From CAZIRF01 sp964541755 (GTDB lineage Bacteria > Spirochaetota > Spirochaetia > Treponematales > Breznakiellaceae), in the NCBI GenBank assembly GCA_964541755.1, contig CAZIRF010000001.1, positions 124,001 through 188,000 of the forward strand: a stretch of 64,000 bases of DNA, given 5' to 3'. The translations under genes were made by a program, and so were the position numbers. This document shows, piece after piece, positions 32,086-39,843 of the stretch; the first letter of the stretch is position 1; each line of letters opens with the position of its first letter. Below the pieces are notes generated by a model. The model ran no database searches, was not told the DNA's origin, and saw only the letters and a program-made list of their open reading frames with translations.

Positions 32086-33195
32086 CTATAATTCATCCCG
32101 ACTCATTCTTGATCTTTTTTCATACAGAGCCATCAGCATATTTATCACCATAAAAACACCCAACAGACCCAAATTAATCGACAGTTGTGCGGAAAAAGGC
32201 AATAAAACAAGATTCATACTCAGGGTTAAAGCATTGTAGACAAGCGCGGCCAAGGCAGCAAGAAAACAGGAGGGAGCATACCCAGGGATCAAGGCCCCGG
32301 CTATCGAAAGTGTTACCATCAAATTCAACAAAACCATACTTACAAGACGCAATTGCACCGTAAAGGCTTGATGTATACCAAAAGACCAATACGCAATTAA
32401 AGTCAGAATCAAACCGAGAACAACATGCACCACTAGCGGTAATGTACCCCTTCTGCAGATGATATCAATTATAAGGGATACACCCAACAAGCCCAGGGTC
32501 ATCATGGGGGTCCGCATCAACAGTGCAAGCGTCTTGGTATTGGATTCGCCCAAAGGAAGAGAAATTTGTATCAACAAAAAAAAGACGAGCAGAAAAAGCG
32601 GCGCCAGTATCAGCCTTAAAATACTTTTCTTTTTACTTTCGGCCAAAGCAGTCTTCCTCGTAATGGCAAACGCCACGGCCAAGGGCAGAACAAAACCGGA
32701 TTGACTCGAGTATCGTAAAAAGCGGGTAACTCCGACATCAAAGAGTCTTAACGAATAAAGATATACAAGAAAAACGGAAAAGATTGAAATGAAAAGTATA
32801 AAAGGAACAAAAAGTGAAAACGGTAATGGCGTCCTGTTCGAAGATTCTTCATTCTCGTACGCTCGCCCGGAAAAAGCGGGTATTGCAAGACTTATGGACG
32901 GAAAGAAGAAAAACAGAATACCCATTCCTTTACCATAACCAAATCGCATGGCCAGATCTTGCATCCAGGTGTATCGATAAAAAAGGGCAAGAATCGGGAT
33001 AAACATCCACACAACCTCGCTTTTTGGTCTGCCCAAAATATCGGCCCAGAGCAAAAGACTGTATACCGGGACAAGCGCTTTCCAGCCGGGAATACCGGCC
33101 TTTTCAAAAATACGCCAGTACGATGTCAATTGAATGCTTGAAAAAAGTGCGCCCCACAAAAAAAACAGAATAAACCACAAATGCGATAGGCCCAT
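32086..33195 (-). CDS. Polytopic membrane protein with N-terminal DUF5684-like region
   Basis: 369 residues with about nine predicted membrane helices. The first 110 residues (FEKAGIPGWKALVPVYSLLLWADILGRPK ... DLAMRFGYGKGMGILFFFFPSISLAIPAF) match the pattern of DUF5684-type domains often found beside signal peptidase genes. The remaining two thirds is a run of hydrophobic helices without polar motifs. AAGGGGG gives a good ribosome site. It stands alone, divergent from the lipocalin gene and next to repeat copy C, whose end lies just past its stop. The gene is A/T-richer than most neighbours. The function is unknown; a membrane-embedded enzyme is not supported by any visible catalytic motif. 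Confidence 0.8.
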   Translation of the reverse strand: MGLSHLWFILFFLWGALFSSIQLTSYWRIFEKAGIPGWKALVPVYSLLLWADILGRPKSEVVWMFIPILALFYRYTWMQDLAMRFGYGKGMGILFFFFPSISLAIPAFSGRAYENEESSNRTPLPFSLFVPFILFISIFSVFLVYLYSLRLFDVGVTRFLRYSSQSGFVLPLAVAFAITRKTALAESKKKSILRLILAPLFLLVFFLLIQISLPLGESNTKTLALLMRTPMMTLGLLGVSLIIDIICRRGTLPLVVHVVLGLILTLIAYWSFGIHQAFTVQLRLVSMVLLNLMVTLSIAGALIPGYAPSCFLAALAALVYNALTLSMNLVLLPFSAQLSINLGLLGVFMVINMLMALYEKRSRMSRDEL

Positions 33196-33328
33196 ATATA
33201 TTTACCCCCTTGCATTTTCCATATGTCATAGCGATAGTAATAATTATACCATGCGAGAGGGGCTTTCAAAACTCAATGAGAATTTCAACTGTCTCCGTTC
33301 ACACCAGGTATGTATAAGTGAGGTTTGT

Positions 33329-33859
33329 ATGAAAGCGTCTTCTCTTCCCATTTTCGTTTGCGGTTTAATCTTGACCCTGGGGCTTTTTTCCTGTGCTTCC
33401 ATCCCCGAGGGGGCACGTGCCGTGACAAACTTTGAACTAAATCGCTACCTTGGGAAATGGTACGAAATCGCTCGCCTCGACTTCAAATTTGAAGAGGGGC
33501 TCGATAACACTACCGCAGAATATTCACTCAACAAGAACGGAACGGTCAAGGTTGACAACAAGGGACGGCGAACGGAAACCGGCGAACGGGAACAGGCCAT
33601 TGGGAAAGCAAAATTTGCCGGTGATACGGATGTCGGCATGCTCAAGGTATCGTTCTTTGGGCCCTTCTACTCAGGCTACAATGTCATCATGCTCGATGAC
33701 TATCAACACACCTTGGTCGCCGGCGCAAACCTCAAGTATCTGTGGATACTCTCCCGCACGCCAAGCATCCCGGACGAGGTTAAAGAGCGTTACCTCGCAA
33801 AGGCCAAAGAACTCGGGTACCAAATCGAAGACCTTGTTTGGGTGCAACACGGGGAATAA
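33329..33859 (+). CDS. blc: Outer-membrane lipocalin lipoprotein (Blc family)
   Basis: 176 residues from ATG 33329, with GTGAGG upstream. The signal peptide ends LFSC, a spirochaete-type lipobox. The lipocalin signature NRYLGKWYEIARLDFKFEEG is at about 36-55. The Blc-type features FFGPFYSGYNVIMLDDYQHTLVAGANLKYLWILSRTP and the final VWVQHGE are present. Bacterial lipocalins of this kind bind fatty acids or lysophospholipids and are induced under envelope stress. It sits next to the second Mla lipid-transport operon (convergent, 49 bases), so both may serve envelope lipid upkeep, which is an inference from position. Confidence 0.93.
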   Translation: MKASSLPIFVCGLILTLGLFSCASIPEGARAVTNFELNRYLGKWYEIARLDFKFEEGLDNTTAEYSLNKNGTVKVDNKGRRTETGEREQAIGKAKFAGDTDVGMLKVSFFGPFYSGYNVIMLDDYQHTLVAGANLKYLWILSRTPSIPDEVKERYLAKAKELGYQIEDLVWVQHGE

Positions 33860-33908
33860 TCGGTAAAAGCCCCATCTCTTCAAGAAGAATGTTCTCTGTA
33901 ACGGGAGA

Positions 33909-35276
33909 CTATTTCACCACATAGGGCACGAGCCCGATCAGGCTGCGCACTTCGCTATCGGCAAAACGCAGGCCCGCACCCAAATAGACGCTTCGCGTGT
34001 CTTCCAGGATGCGGGTCATGCCGCCACTCACGTAAAGCCAATGCCAGGGCCGGTCCGAATCGGGGTCAAAGAATGGATATACGCGTACACCGGCCCGCAA
34101 ATCCGGAACCATCCCGGCAGAAAAATCGAGGACTTCGCTGGAGAGACTCAACCAGTTGACAGGGTCGATATCGAATCCCATACCAAAACCACCCTCGAGC
34201 AGACCACCACGCAGGGTAAAAAACCCGAAGCGCCGCGCCAGTTCGAGGTCTATCTCCATATCATTGCCCACCCCGAATCGGTACCAGCGATCCCCCTTGC
34301 GAGGGATCAAACGCATGGAAGCAGAGCCATCGACCACCCCACTCATAAACCCATACCGTGCGTAGGTATCAACCTGAACTTCGATGCCACTTGCCTGCGA
34401 AACAATGGTACCGGCATCCTTGACAACGGCATCGGTGTTTGCGACAAATTCGTTGACGCCATCGACCGTTTCGCGCAATTCTGCAATGGCAGCCTCTGCT
34501 TGACGCGTCGTATCAAGCAAACTCATATACAACTCGTCCTCGTAGAGCAGACGGGTCAACGAGCCATCCCCCATACGCAAATCGTCAGACAAACGGCGAA
34601 CGTTCCCCAGGCTCACACTCAAATCGTCAACAGACTTTCGAACCCCCGCGTCCTGCGAAGCAAGCAGGGCTTCAAGACGCTCTGTAAGCCCGGCGGTTGC
34701 CTCCAAAATTCGGGAGACCCGATCCAGCTCCCCCTCCGATCGCGCATCCACTTTTTGCGCGAGAGAGTGAACGCTTTCGATTGTCGAATTGAGCAACACC
34801 AGTTGGTTTTGTTGCAGCTCGCGTATCATGGCAACGAGTTCGACAGAGAGATCCTGGGCGGAGTTCATAAGTTCGCCCATATCACCACCAGAAGCGGCAG
34901 GACTTATTCGTGCCCCCGACGGCAGGGGAGAAAAGTTTTCGGACCCCGGATCGAGAACCAACATGGACGTACCCAATATTGAAGAAGAGCGCCGCGAGAC
35001 ATGGGCGTCGCTGCGAATCTCGACCTCTTTTAAAAATGAAACCTCGAGAATTGCATTCTTCCCATCAAGCTCTATCGATTTTATCTTCCCCACCGGTACA
35101 CCGGATAAAAACACCTTTGAATTGGTCGAGAGCCCGGTGGCATCATCCATAACCACCTCGTACACCCTCGTATTCAATGTATTGTAACCATCGGTGGACA
35201 TGAGCATATACCCGGTCCCCGCGGTACCCAAAGAAATGAAAAAAACACCAATTTTTACGTATCGCGAAATGTTCAT
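33909..35276 (-). CDS. Mce/MlaD protein with C-terminal beta-rich (outer-membrane-like) domain
   Basis: 455 residues in three parts. The N-terminal membrane anchor and Mce domain (about 1-120; VKIGVFFISLGTAGTGYML, DDATGLSTNSKVFLSGVPVGKIKSIELDG). A long coiled helix region (about 135-300; LVAMIRELQQNQLVLLNST, LDRVSRILEATAGLTERL). Then about 145 residues of amphipathic strands (VDTYARYGFMSGVVDGSASMRLIP, WYRFGVGNDMEIDLELARRFGFFTLRGGL, GFDIDPVNWLSLSSEVLDF, RPWHWLYVSGGMTR, RSVYLGAGLRF). The last part looks like half of a small beta-barrel and could sit in or against the outer membrane. One protein might therefore bridge both membranes. It is the last gene of the mlaE-mlaF-mlaD operon, 1 base after mlaF. 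Confidence 0.83.
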   Translation of the reverse strand: MNISRYVKIGVFFISLGTAGTGYMLMSTDGYNTLNTRVYEVVMDDATGLSTNSKVFLSGVPVGKIKSIELDGKNAILEVSFLKEVEIRSDAHVSRRSSSILGTSMLVLDPGSENFSPLPSGARISPAASGGDMGELMNSAQDLSVELVAMIRELQQNQLVLLNSTIESVHSLAQKVDARSEGELDRVSRILEATAGLTERLEALLASQDAGVRKSVDDLSVSLGNVRRLSDDLRMGDGSLTRLLYEDELYMSLLDTTRQAEAAIAELRETVDGVNEFVANTDAVVKDAGTIVSQASGIEVQVDTYARYGFMSGVVDGSASMRLIPRKGDRWYRFGVGNDMEIDLELARRFGFFTLRGGLLEGGFGMGFDIDPVNWLSLSSEVLDFSAGMVPDLRAGVRVYPFFDPDSDRPWHWLYVSGGMTRILEDTRSVYLGAGLRFADSEVRSLIGLVPYVVK

Positions 35277-35277
35277 G

Positions 35278-36057
35278 TCATACCTTCAATTCTGTAAATG
35301 ATATACGCAGGAAGTCCTTGACCAGATCATGCTCTGTCTCAACTATATCCCGCGCAGCCCCCTCTGCAACGATTTTCCCCTTGTCAAGGAAGGCAATACG
35401 ATCGGCAATACGAAAGGCGGCCGGAATATCATGAGTGATAATAACACAGGTTATTCCCAACTCGTGGTTTACACGGACGACAAGATCATTGATCGTTTCG
35501 GACAGGACAGGATCCAAGCCGGTCGTAGGCTCGTCAAAGAGCAGGACATCCGGATGCATAACCAGAGCCCGGGCTACACCAACGCGTTTCTTCATACCGC
35601 CGGAAAGCTGGTCTGGCCGCTTGTCACCAATATCCGGCAATTCTATCCATTCGAGCATCTTTTGTACCCGTTCATGGATTTCATGCTTGTTTCGTATCCC
35701 CAAAACTTCCCTCAAAGGGAACGCAATATTCTCTGCAACGGTCAAGAAATCAAAGAGGGCCGAATATTGAAAGGCATAGCCAAAGCTCCGGCGGGCCTCA
35801 AGGAGGGCTTCACCGGAAAGTGCACTCAATTCCCGGTCACGAAACCAGACCTGCCCGGCGTCTGCGGTCAACATCCCCATGATGGTTTTGAACAAAACGC
35901 TCTTGCCGGTACCCGACTGCCCCACGACGGCATAAATCGATGCATCGGGGATATCGAGATCCACGCCATCGAGGATTACTTGTTCTCCGAAGGCCTTTTT
36001 CAAGCCCCGAACCCGTATAACGGGAAGGTCGCTGCAGCGACCGCTATCAGTCTCCAT
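35278..36057 (-). CDS. mlaF: Mla-type ABC transporter ATPase (second Mla operon)
   Basis: 259 residues with the standard motifs: VRGLKKAFGEQVILDGVDL, Walker A GQSGTGKS, Q-loop FQYSALFDFLTVAENIAFPL, signature QLSGGMKKRVGVARAL (typical of MlaF), Walker B VLLFDEPTTGLDP and the H-loop ITHDIPAA. It lies 3 bases after mlaE and 1 base before the Mce gene, so the three form one tight operon. It is a much closer match to known MlaF than the copy at 24246. It hydrolyses ATP to drive lipid transfer through MlaE and the Mce protein. Confidence 0.92.
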   Translation of the reverse strand: METDSGRCSDLPVIRVRGLKKAFGEQVILDGVDLDIPDASIYAVVGQSGTGKSVLFKTIMGMLTADAGQVWFRDRELSALSGEALLEARRSFGYAFQYSALFDFLTVAENIAFPLREVLGIRNKHEIHERVQKMLEWIELPDIGDKRPDQLSGGMKKRVGVARALVMHPDVLLFDEPTTGLDPVLSETINDLVVRVNHELGITCVIITHDIPAAFRIADRIAFLDKGKIVAEGAARDIVETEHDLVKDFLRISFTELKV

Positions 36058-36060
36058 CTC

Positions 36061-36825
36061 TCAACTCCTCAAGATGTTCATGATTACCGTCGCAAGGAGA
36101 TAATCCGCCACAAGGATTGAGACCGACGACACAACAACGCCCTTGGTAGCACCATCTCCAACGCCCTTTGCACCCTCCCGGGAATTGAGACCATAAAAGC
36201 AACAAACGGTTGATACGATTACACCCATAATGGAAGCTTTTATAAGGCCCGTCGTGATGTCGGTGGGCTTGAGCATATTGAACATGTAGTCCAAATAGGT
36301 AGCCGAATCAATCCGGTATAGATAAATGGATATGAGATATGCGCCCAAAACTCCCACGATATTGGCCAACATGGTAAGTGCCGGGAACGTCACAAGCGAA
36401 GCGAAAACACGCGGGACCACCAGGTATTGAATGGGGTTTATGGCCATGGACTCGAGGGCATCTATCTGCTCGGTTACACGCATGGTTCCCAATTCGGCGG
36501 CCATGGCGGACCCGTTTTTTGCAATCAACATCAGTACGGTAATAATTGGAGCAAATTCACGCCCCATGGCGATGGCAGTTCCCGCACCAACCCCCATTTC
36601 CCCCTGGAAGGGCTGGAGGATGGAAACCATCTGCAACGCAAAGATCATGCCGATGGCACTTCCCGCGAGCACGATAATGGGAATGGACTTTATACCGATA
36701 GTTTCAATTTCTGCGAGCAGGAGGCCGGGGCGAAAGGGTCTGCGAAAGAAAGCACGCAAGACTTCACCCAAAAATTCAAAGTATCGTCCTGCCTGTTCCA
36801 GTGACTTTTTGCTACGTTCAAACAT
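36061..36825 (-). CDS. mlaE: MlaE-type permease (second Mla operon)
   Basis: 254 residues with the family core MGREFAPIITVLMLIAKNGSAMAAELGTMRVTEQIDALESMAINPIQYLVVPRVFASLVTFPALT, an N-terminal amphipathic helix and five or so membrane helices. VLAGSAIGMIFALQ is also typical. It heads the operon. No Shine-Dalgarno precedes the ATG at 36825. An extended -10 element TGGTAGAAT lies 9 bases upstream, so the transcript is probably leaderless or nearly so. It is divergent from tkt with 89 bases between. Confidence 0.92.
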   Translation of the reverse strand: MFERSKKSLEQAGRYFEFLGEVLRAFFRRPFRPGLLLAEIETIGIKSIPIIVLAGSAIGMIFALQMVSILQPFQGEMGVGAGTAIAMGREFAPIITVLMLIAKNGSAMAAELGTMRVTEQIDALESMAINPIQYLVVPRVFASLVTFPALTMLANIVGVLGAYLISIYLYRIDSATYLDYMFNMLKPTDITTGLIKASIMGVIVSTVCCFYGLNSREGAKGVGDGATKGVVVSSVSILVADYLLATVIMNILRS

Positions 36826-36834
36826 GATGCAGGC

Positions 36835-36843
36835 ATTCTACCA
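36835..36843 (-). promoter_or_regulatory. Extended -10 promoter of second Mla operon
   Basis: TGGTAGAAT (TG-N-TATAAT type) on the minus strand, ending 9 bases before the mlaE ATG. No matching -35 was seen, as expected for extended -10 promoters. Confidence 0.45.
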
Positions 36844-36914
36844 TATAGGGGCTTTCCCCGTCTTTCCCCTCTTGACGTCTTGTGGTAGCTTTCAGGTTAC
36901 AAGGAGTCTTTTGC

Positions 36915-38870
36915 ATGGACAAGAAAACGCTTACCGCTATCGCAAACAGTGTGCGATCCCTCTCCATGGACGCCATCCAGGCCGCGAAGTCCGGCCACCC
37001 CGGCCTCCCCCTGGGCTGTGCCGAACTCGGCGCCATGCTCTACGGCGACATCATGAAGTACAACAGCGCCAATTCGCGCTGGATCGACCGCGACCGCTTC
37101 GTCCTTTCTGCCGGACACGGTTCGATGTTCCTGTACTCCCTTCTTCACCTCGCCGGGTACAAGCTCCCCTATGAAGAACTCAAGAAGTTCCGCCAGCTCG
37201 GTTCGCTTACCCCCGGTCATCCCGAGTACAACTACACCGACGGTGTCGAAACCACGACCGGGCCCCTGGGTGCCGGCTTCACAAACGCAGTCGGTATGGC
37301 CATGGCAGAGACCATCCTCGCCGCCAAGTTCAATACCGCGGCTCATACCGTCATCGACCACTACACCTACGCACTCTCCGGCGACGGCTGCATGATGGAG
37401 GGCGTCACCTCCGAAGCCGCTTCCATGGCCGGCCACTTGGCTCTGGGCAAACTCATCGTCTTCTACGATTCCAACAAGATCACCATTGAAGGTTCCACCG
37501 ATGTCGCCTTTACCGAAGATGTTGCAAAGCGCTTCGAAGCCTACAACTGGCAAGTTCTCAAGGGCGACATGTACGATGGCGACGCCATTGCAAAGCTCGT
37601 GAACGAGGCCAAGGCCGATACCGCCCGCCCCACCCTCATCATCCTCAACTCCATTATTGGCAAGGGCAGCCCCAACAAACAAGGCAGCCACGAAGTTCAC
37701 GGCGCGCCCCTGGGCGACGATGAAATCAAGGCCACCCGCAAGGCCCTGGGCATCCCCGAAGATGCCGCCTTCTGGATTGCCGACGAAGCCAAAGCTTTCT
37801 TTGAAGAGAAGAAAAAGGCCGGGGCCGCTGCAGAAGCTGCCTGGCAGAAGACCTTTGACGCATGGGCCGCAGCCAATCCCGCACTCAAGGCCGAATGGGA
37901 CAGCTGGATGGCCGGCAAGGTCGATCTTTCCAAGGTCCAGTGGCCCCAGTACAAGGAAGGAGACTCCCTTGCAACCCGCGTCGCCAGCGGGAAGGCCCTC
38001 GAAGCCATCGCCAACGCAGTTCCCAACCTCTTTGGCGGTTCTGCGGACCTCCAGCCCTCGAACAACACCAAGATCCCCGGCGGCGACTACCAGAAGGGCA
38101 ACCGTCTGGGTCGCACCTTCCACTTTGGTGTTCGCGAGCACGCCATGACCGGCGTCGTCAACGGCCTCCTCCTCCATGGTGGCCTTCGCGTCTTCTGTGC
38201 CACCTTCCTCGTCTTCGCCGACTACATGAAGCCGGCCATGCGACTGGCGGCCATCATGAACATCCCGGCCGTGTACGTCCTTACTCACGACTCTTTCTAC
38301 GTCGGTGAAGATGGTCCCACACACCAGCCCATCGAGACCATCGAAAGCCTGCGCATCATCCCGCGCTTCACCCTCCTGCGCCCCGCAGACGGCGAAGAGA
38401 CCAACCTCGCCTGGCGCATGGCAATGGAAAAAACCGACGGCCCCGTCGCACTCGCCCTCACCCGCCAAAACCTCAGCGTCTTTGCCAAGCCCGCCGGCTG
38501 GGAAAAAGACGCGGTCAAAGGCGCTTATGTGGCACTCGATTGCGACAAGCCCGAAACGGTTGTCCTGGCCAGCGGAAGCGAAGTAAACCTCGCACTTGAA
38601 GCGGTAAAGCAGAGCGGCAAAAAGGTTCGCGTTGTATCCGTACTCTCCCGCGAGCTCATGGAGCGCCAGGACGATTCCTTCCGCGCAAAGCTTATCCCCG
38701 CCGGGATCAAGGTAGTTGCCGCCGAAGCGGGCGTTTCGAATGGATGGGAGCGCTATACCGTCAACGGTGGCGCAACCCAGTGCATGCGCGGCTTTGGCGA
38801 ATCGGGATCCTTCAAGGACCTCGAGAAACACTTCGGCTTTACCGCCGAAAACCTCGCAAAACTCCTGTAA
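36915..38870 (+). CDS. tkt: Transketolase
   Basis: 651 residues from ATG 36915 with AAGGAG 8 bases before. Standard transketolase motifs: AIQAAKSGHPGLPLGCAELGA, RFVLSAGHGSMFLYSLLH, the thiamine-pyrophosphate motif GDGCMMEGVTSEA ... VFYDSNKITIEG, GKGSPNKQGSHEVHGAPLG, PNLFGGSADLQPSN, FHFGVREHAMTGVVNGLLLHGG and THDSFYVGEDGPTHQPIE. It moves two-carbon units between sugar phosphates and uses the xylulose-5-phosphate made by XylA and XylB. Codons are strongly C/G-ended, as in htpG and xylA, pointing to high expression. It has its own terminator and is a single gene. Confidence 0.97.
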   Translation: MDKKTLTAIANSVRSLSMDAIQAAKSGHPGLPLGCAELGAMLYGDIMKYNSANSRWIDRDRFVLSAGHGSMFLYSLLHLAGYKLPYEELKKFRQLGSLTPGHPEYNYTDGVETTTGPLGAGFTNAVGMAMAETILAAKFNTAAHTVIDHYTYALSGDGCMMEGVTSEAASMAGHLALGKLIVFYDSNKITIEGSTDVAFTEDVAKRFEAYNWQVLKGDMYDGDAIAKLVNEAKADTARPTLIILNSIIGKGSPNKQGSHEVHGAPLGDDEIKATRKALGIPEDAAFWIADEAKAFFEEKKKAGAAAEAAWQKTFDAWAAANPALKAEWDSWMAGKVDLSKVQWPQYKEGDSLATRVASGKALEAIANAVPNLFGGSADLQPSNNTKIPGGDYQKGNRLGRTFHFGVREHAMTGVVNGLLLHGGLRVFCATFLVFADYMKPAMRLAAIMNIPAVYVLTHDSFYVGEDGPTHQPIETIESLRIIPRFTLLRPADGEETNLAWRMAMEKTDGPVALALTRQNLSVFAKPAGWEKDAVKGAYVALDCDKPETVVLASGSEVNLALEAVKQSGKKVRVVSVLSRELMERQDDSFRAKLIPAGIKVVAAEAGVSNGWERYTVNGGATQCMRGFGESGSFKDLEKHFGFTAENLAKLL

Positions 38871-38878
38871 TCGCTCAG

Positions 38879-38958
38879 GAATCCGAAGCGTTTAACCCTT
38901 CGGATTCTTGCTGTACCGGGAAACCTGCAAAAACCGCGCCTTCGGGCGCGGTTTTTTT
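38879..38958 (+). terminator. Double hairpin and T-run terminating tkt
   Basis: First hairpin GAATCCGAAG/CTTCGGATTC (38879-38907). Second is a typical intrinsic terminator, AAACCGCGCC-TTCG-GGCGCGGTTT followed by more T (38931-38958). Confidence 0.9.
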
Positions 38959-39033
38959 ATCCCTGCACACCCTGTACGATTCTCGCAATTCCGCGGTATC
39001 CTGTAGACAAGACTCATTCACGGAGCCAAGCCA

Positions 39034-39693
39034 ATGAAGACAGCATTACGATCCCTCGTCATTTTCCTCTTTGCGATTTCTTTTTTTCTCTCCTGTGCAA
39101 CCACCATCGGGCGCCCGCTCAAGCTTGCGGAACTGGATCAAATCGATCATAGCGAACGCTACCTCATCGGGGTTTTGCCCCCCATCGACAAAACCCCGGG
39201 ACAATCGGCAGAAGCTTGGCTCGACGGTATGTACGGTGTTTTTATTTCCGAATTGCAAAAACAAGCACGATATCGGGTGATCGAGCGCGAACGACTCGAA
39301 TCCATTTTTGAAGAAATTGAATTATCGCTTACCGGCGTCGTTGATCAAGAAAAAACCAAGGAACTGGGAAAGCTTCTCGGTGTAGATGCCCTCTGCTTTT
39401 CCAACTTGTCGAGCGTAAAAAGCGAATCCGGCAAAACAACCATGCTCATTGCATGGATCGACCGCATGACCAGTGATATCACCATGGATGCACGCATTGT
39501 CGACGTCGAAAGCGGCGAAATACTCGCGACGGCAAACGCCTCCAGAAAACGCGGGAACCGCCAGTGGATAGCCTTCGGTTTCCTCAAGTGGGGCGCAAAG
39601 CCGGATGCGCAGCTCATTCTCCAGGATACCCTCATGGAGACAACCAAGGAACTCGCCTACCAACTTTCACAACAGGCTCCCCGCAAGCGTTAA
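39034..39693 (+). CDS. CsgG-family-like lipoprotein
   Basis: 219 residues with a lipoprotein signal ending FLSC. The mature protein reads LIGVLPPIDKTPGQSAEAWLDGMYGVFISELQKQARYRVIERERLESIFEEIELSLTGVVDQEKTKELGKLLGVDALCFSNL, then ARIVDVESGEILATANAS. The sequence order 'VIER..L..I..E...G..D.......G...G.D......', followed by 'ar.vd..tG.i', is that of CsgG/penicillin-binding-protein activator LpoB-like proteins. In CsgG itself the fold makes an outer-membrane secretion pore, while many relatives are periplasmic. There are no curli genes nearby, so a pore role is not supported. It is flanked by the tkt terminator upstream and the GH74 gene 150 bases downstream. Confidence 0.82.
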   Translation: MKTALRSLVIFLFAISFFLSCATTIGRPLKLAELDQIDHSERYLIGVLPPIDKTPGQSAEAWLDGMYGVFISELQKQARYRVIERERLESIFEEIELSLTGVVDQEKTKELGKLLGVDALCFSNLSSVKSESGKTTMLIAWIDRMTSDITMDARIVDVESGEILATANASRKRGNRQWIAFGFLKWGAKPDAQLILQDTLMETTKELAYQLSQQAPRKR

Positions 39694-39843
39694 ATAATCA
39701 CAAAGCCCTTCACTTTTCACAGCCGTGTCCTTCGGGCGCGGCTTGTCCATTTTCCATGGTATCCACATCAAAAGATTACGTGTTGCTCTCTCCAATTCAA
39801 TAATCAATACTGATAGTCTAACCCCGCCTCAAGGAGATGCTTC

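Noticed and set aside
36897..38831. 644-codon open frame on the minus strand across tkt
   Set aside because: It lies antisense to transketolase, whose C/G-ended codons keep the opposite frame open by chance; the plus strand matches a known family throughout.
39721..39743. Terminator AGCCGTGTCC-TTCG-GGCGCGGCT after the CsgG-like gene
   Set aside because: The stem is imperfect and no T-run follows; too weak to list as a feature.
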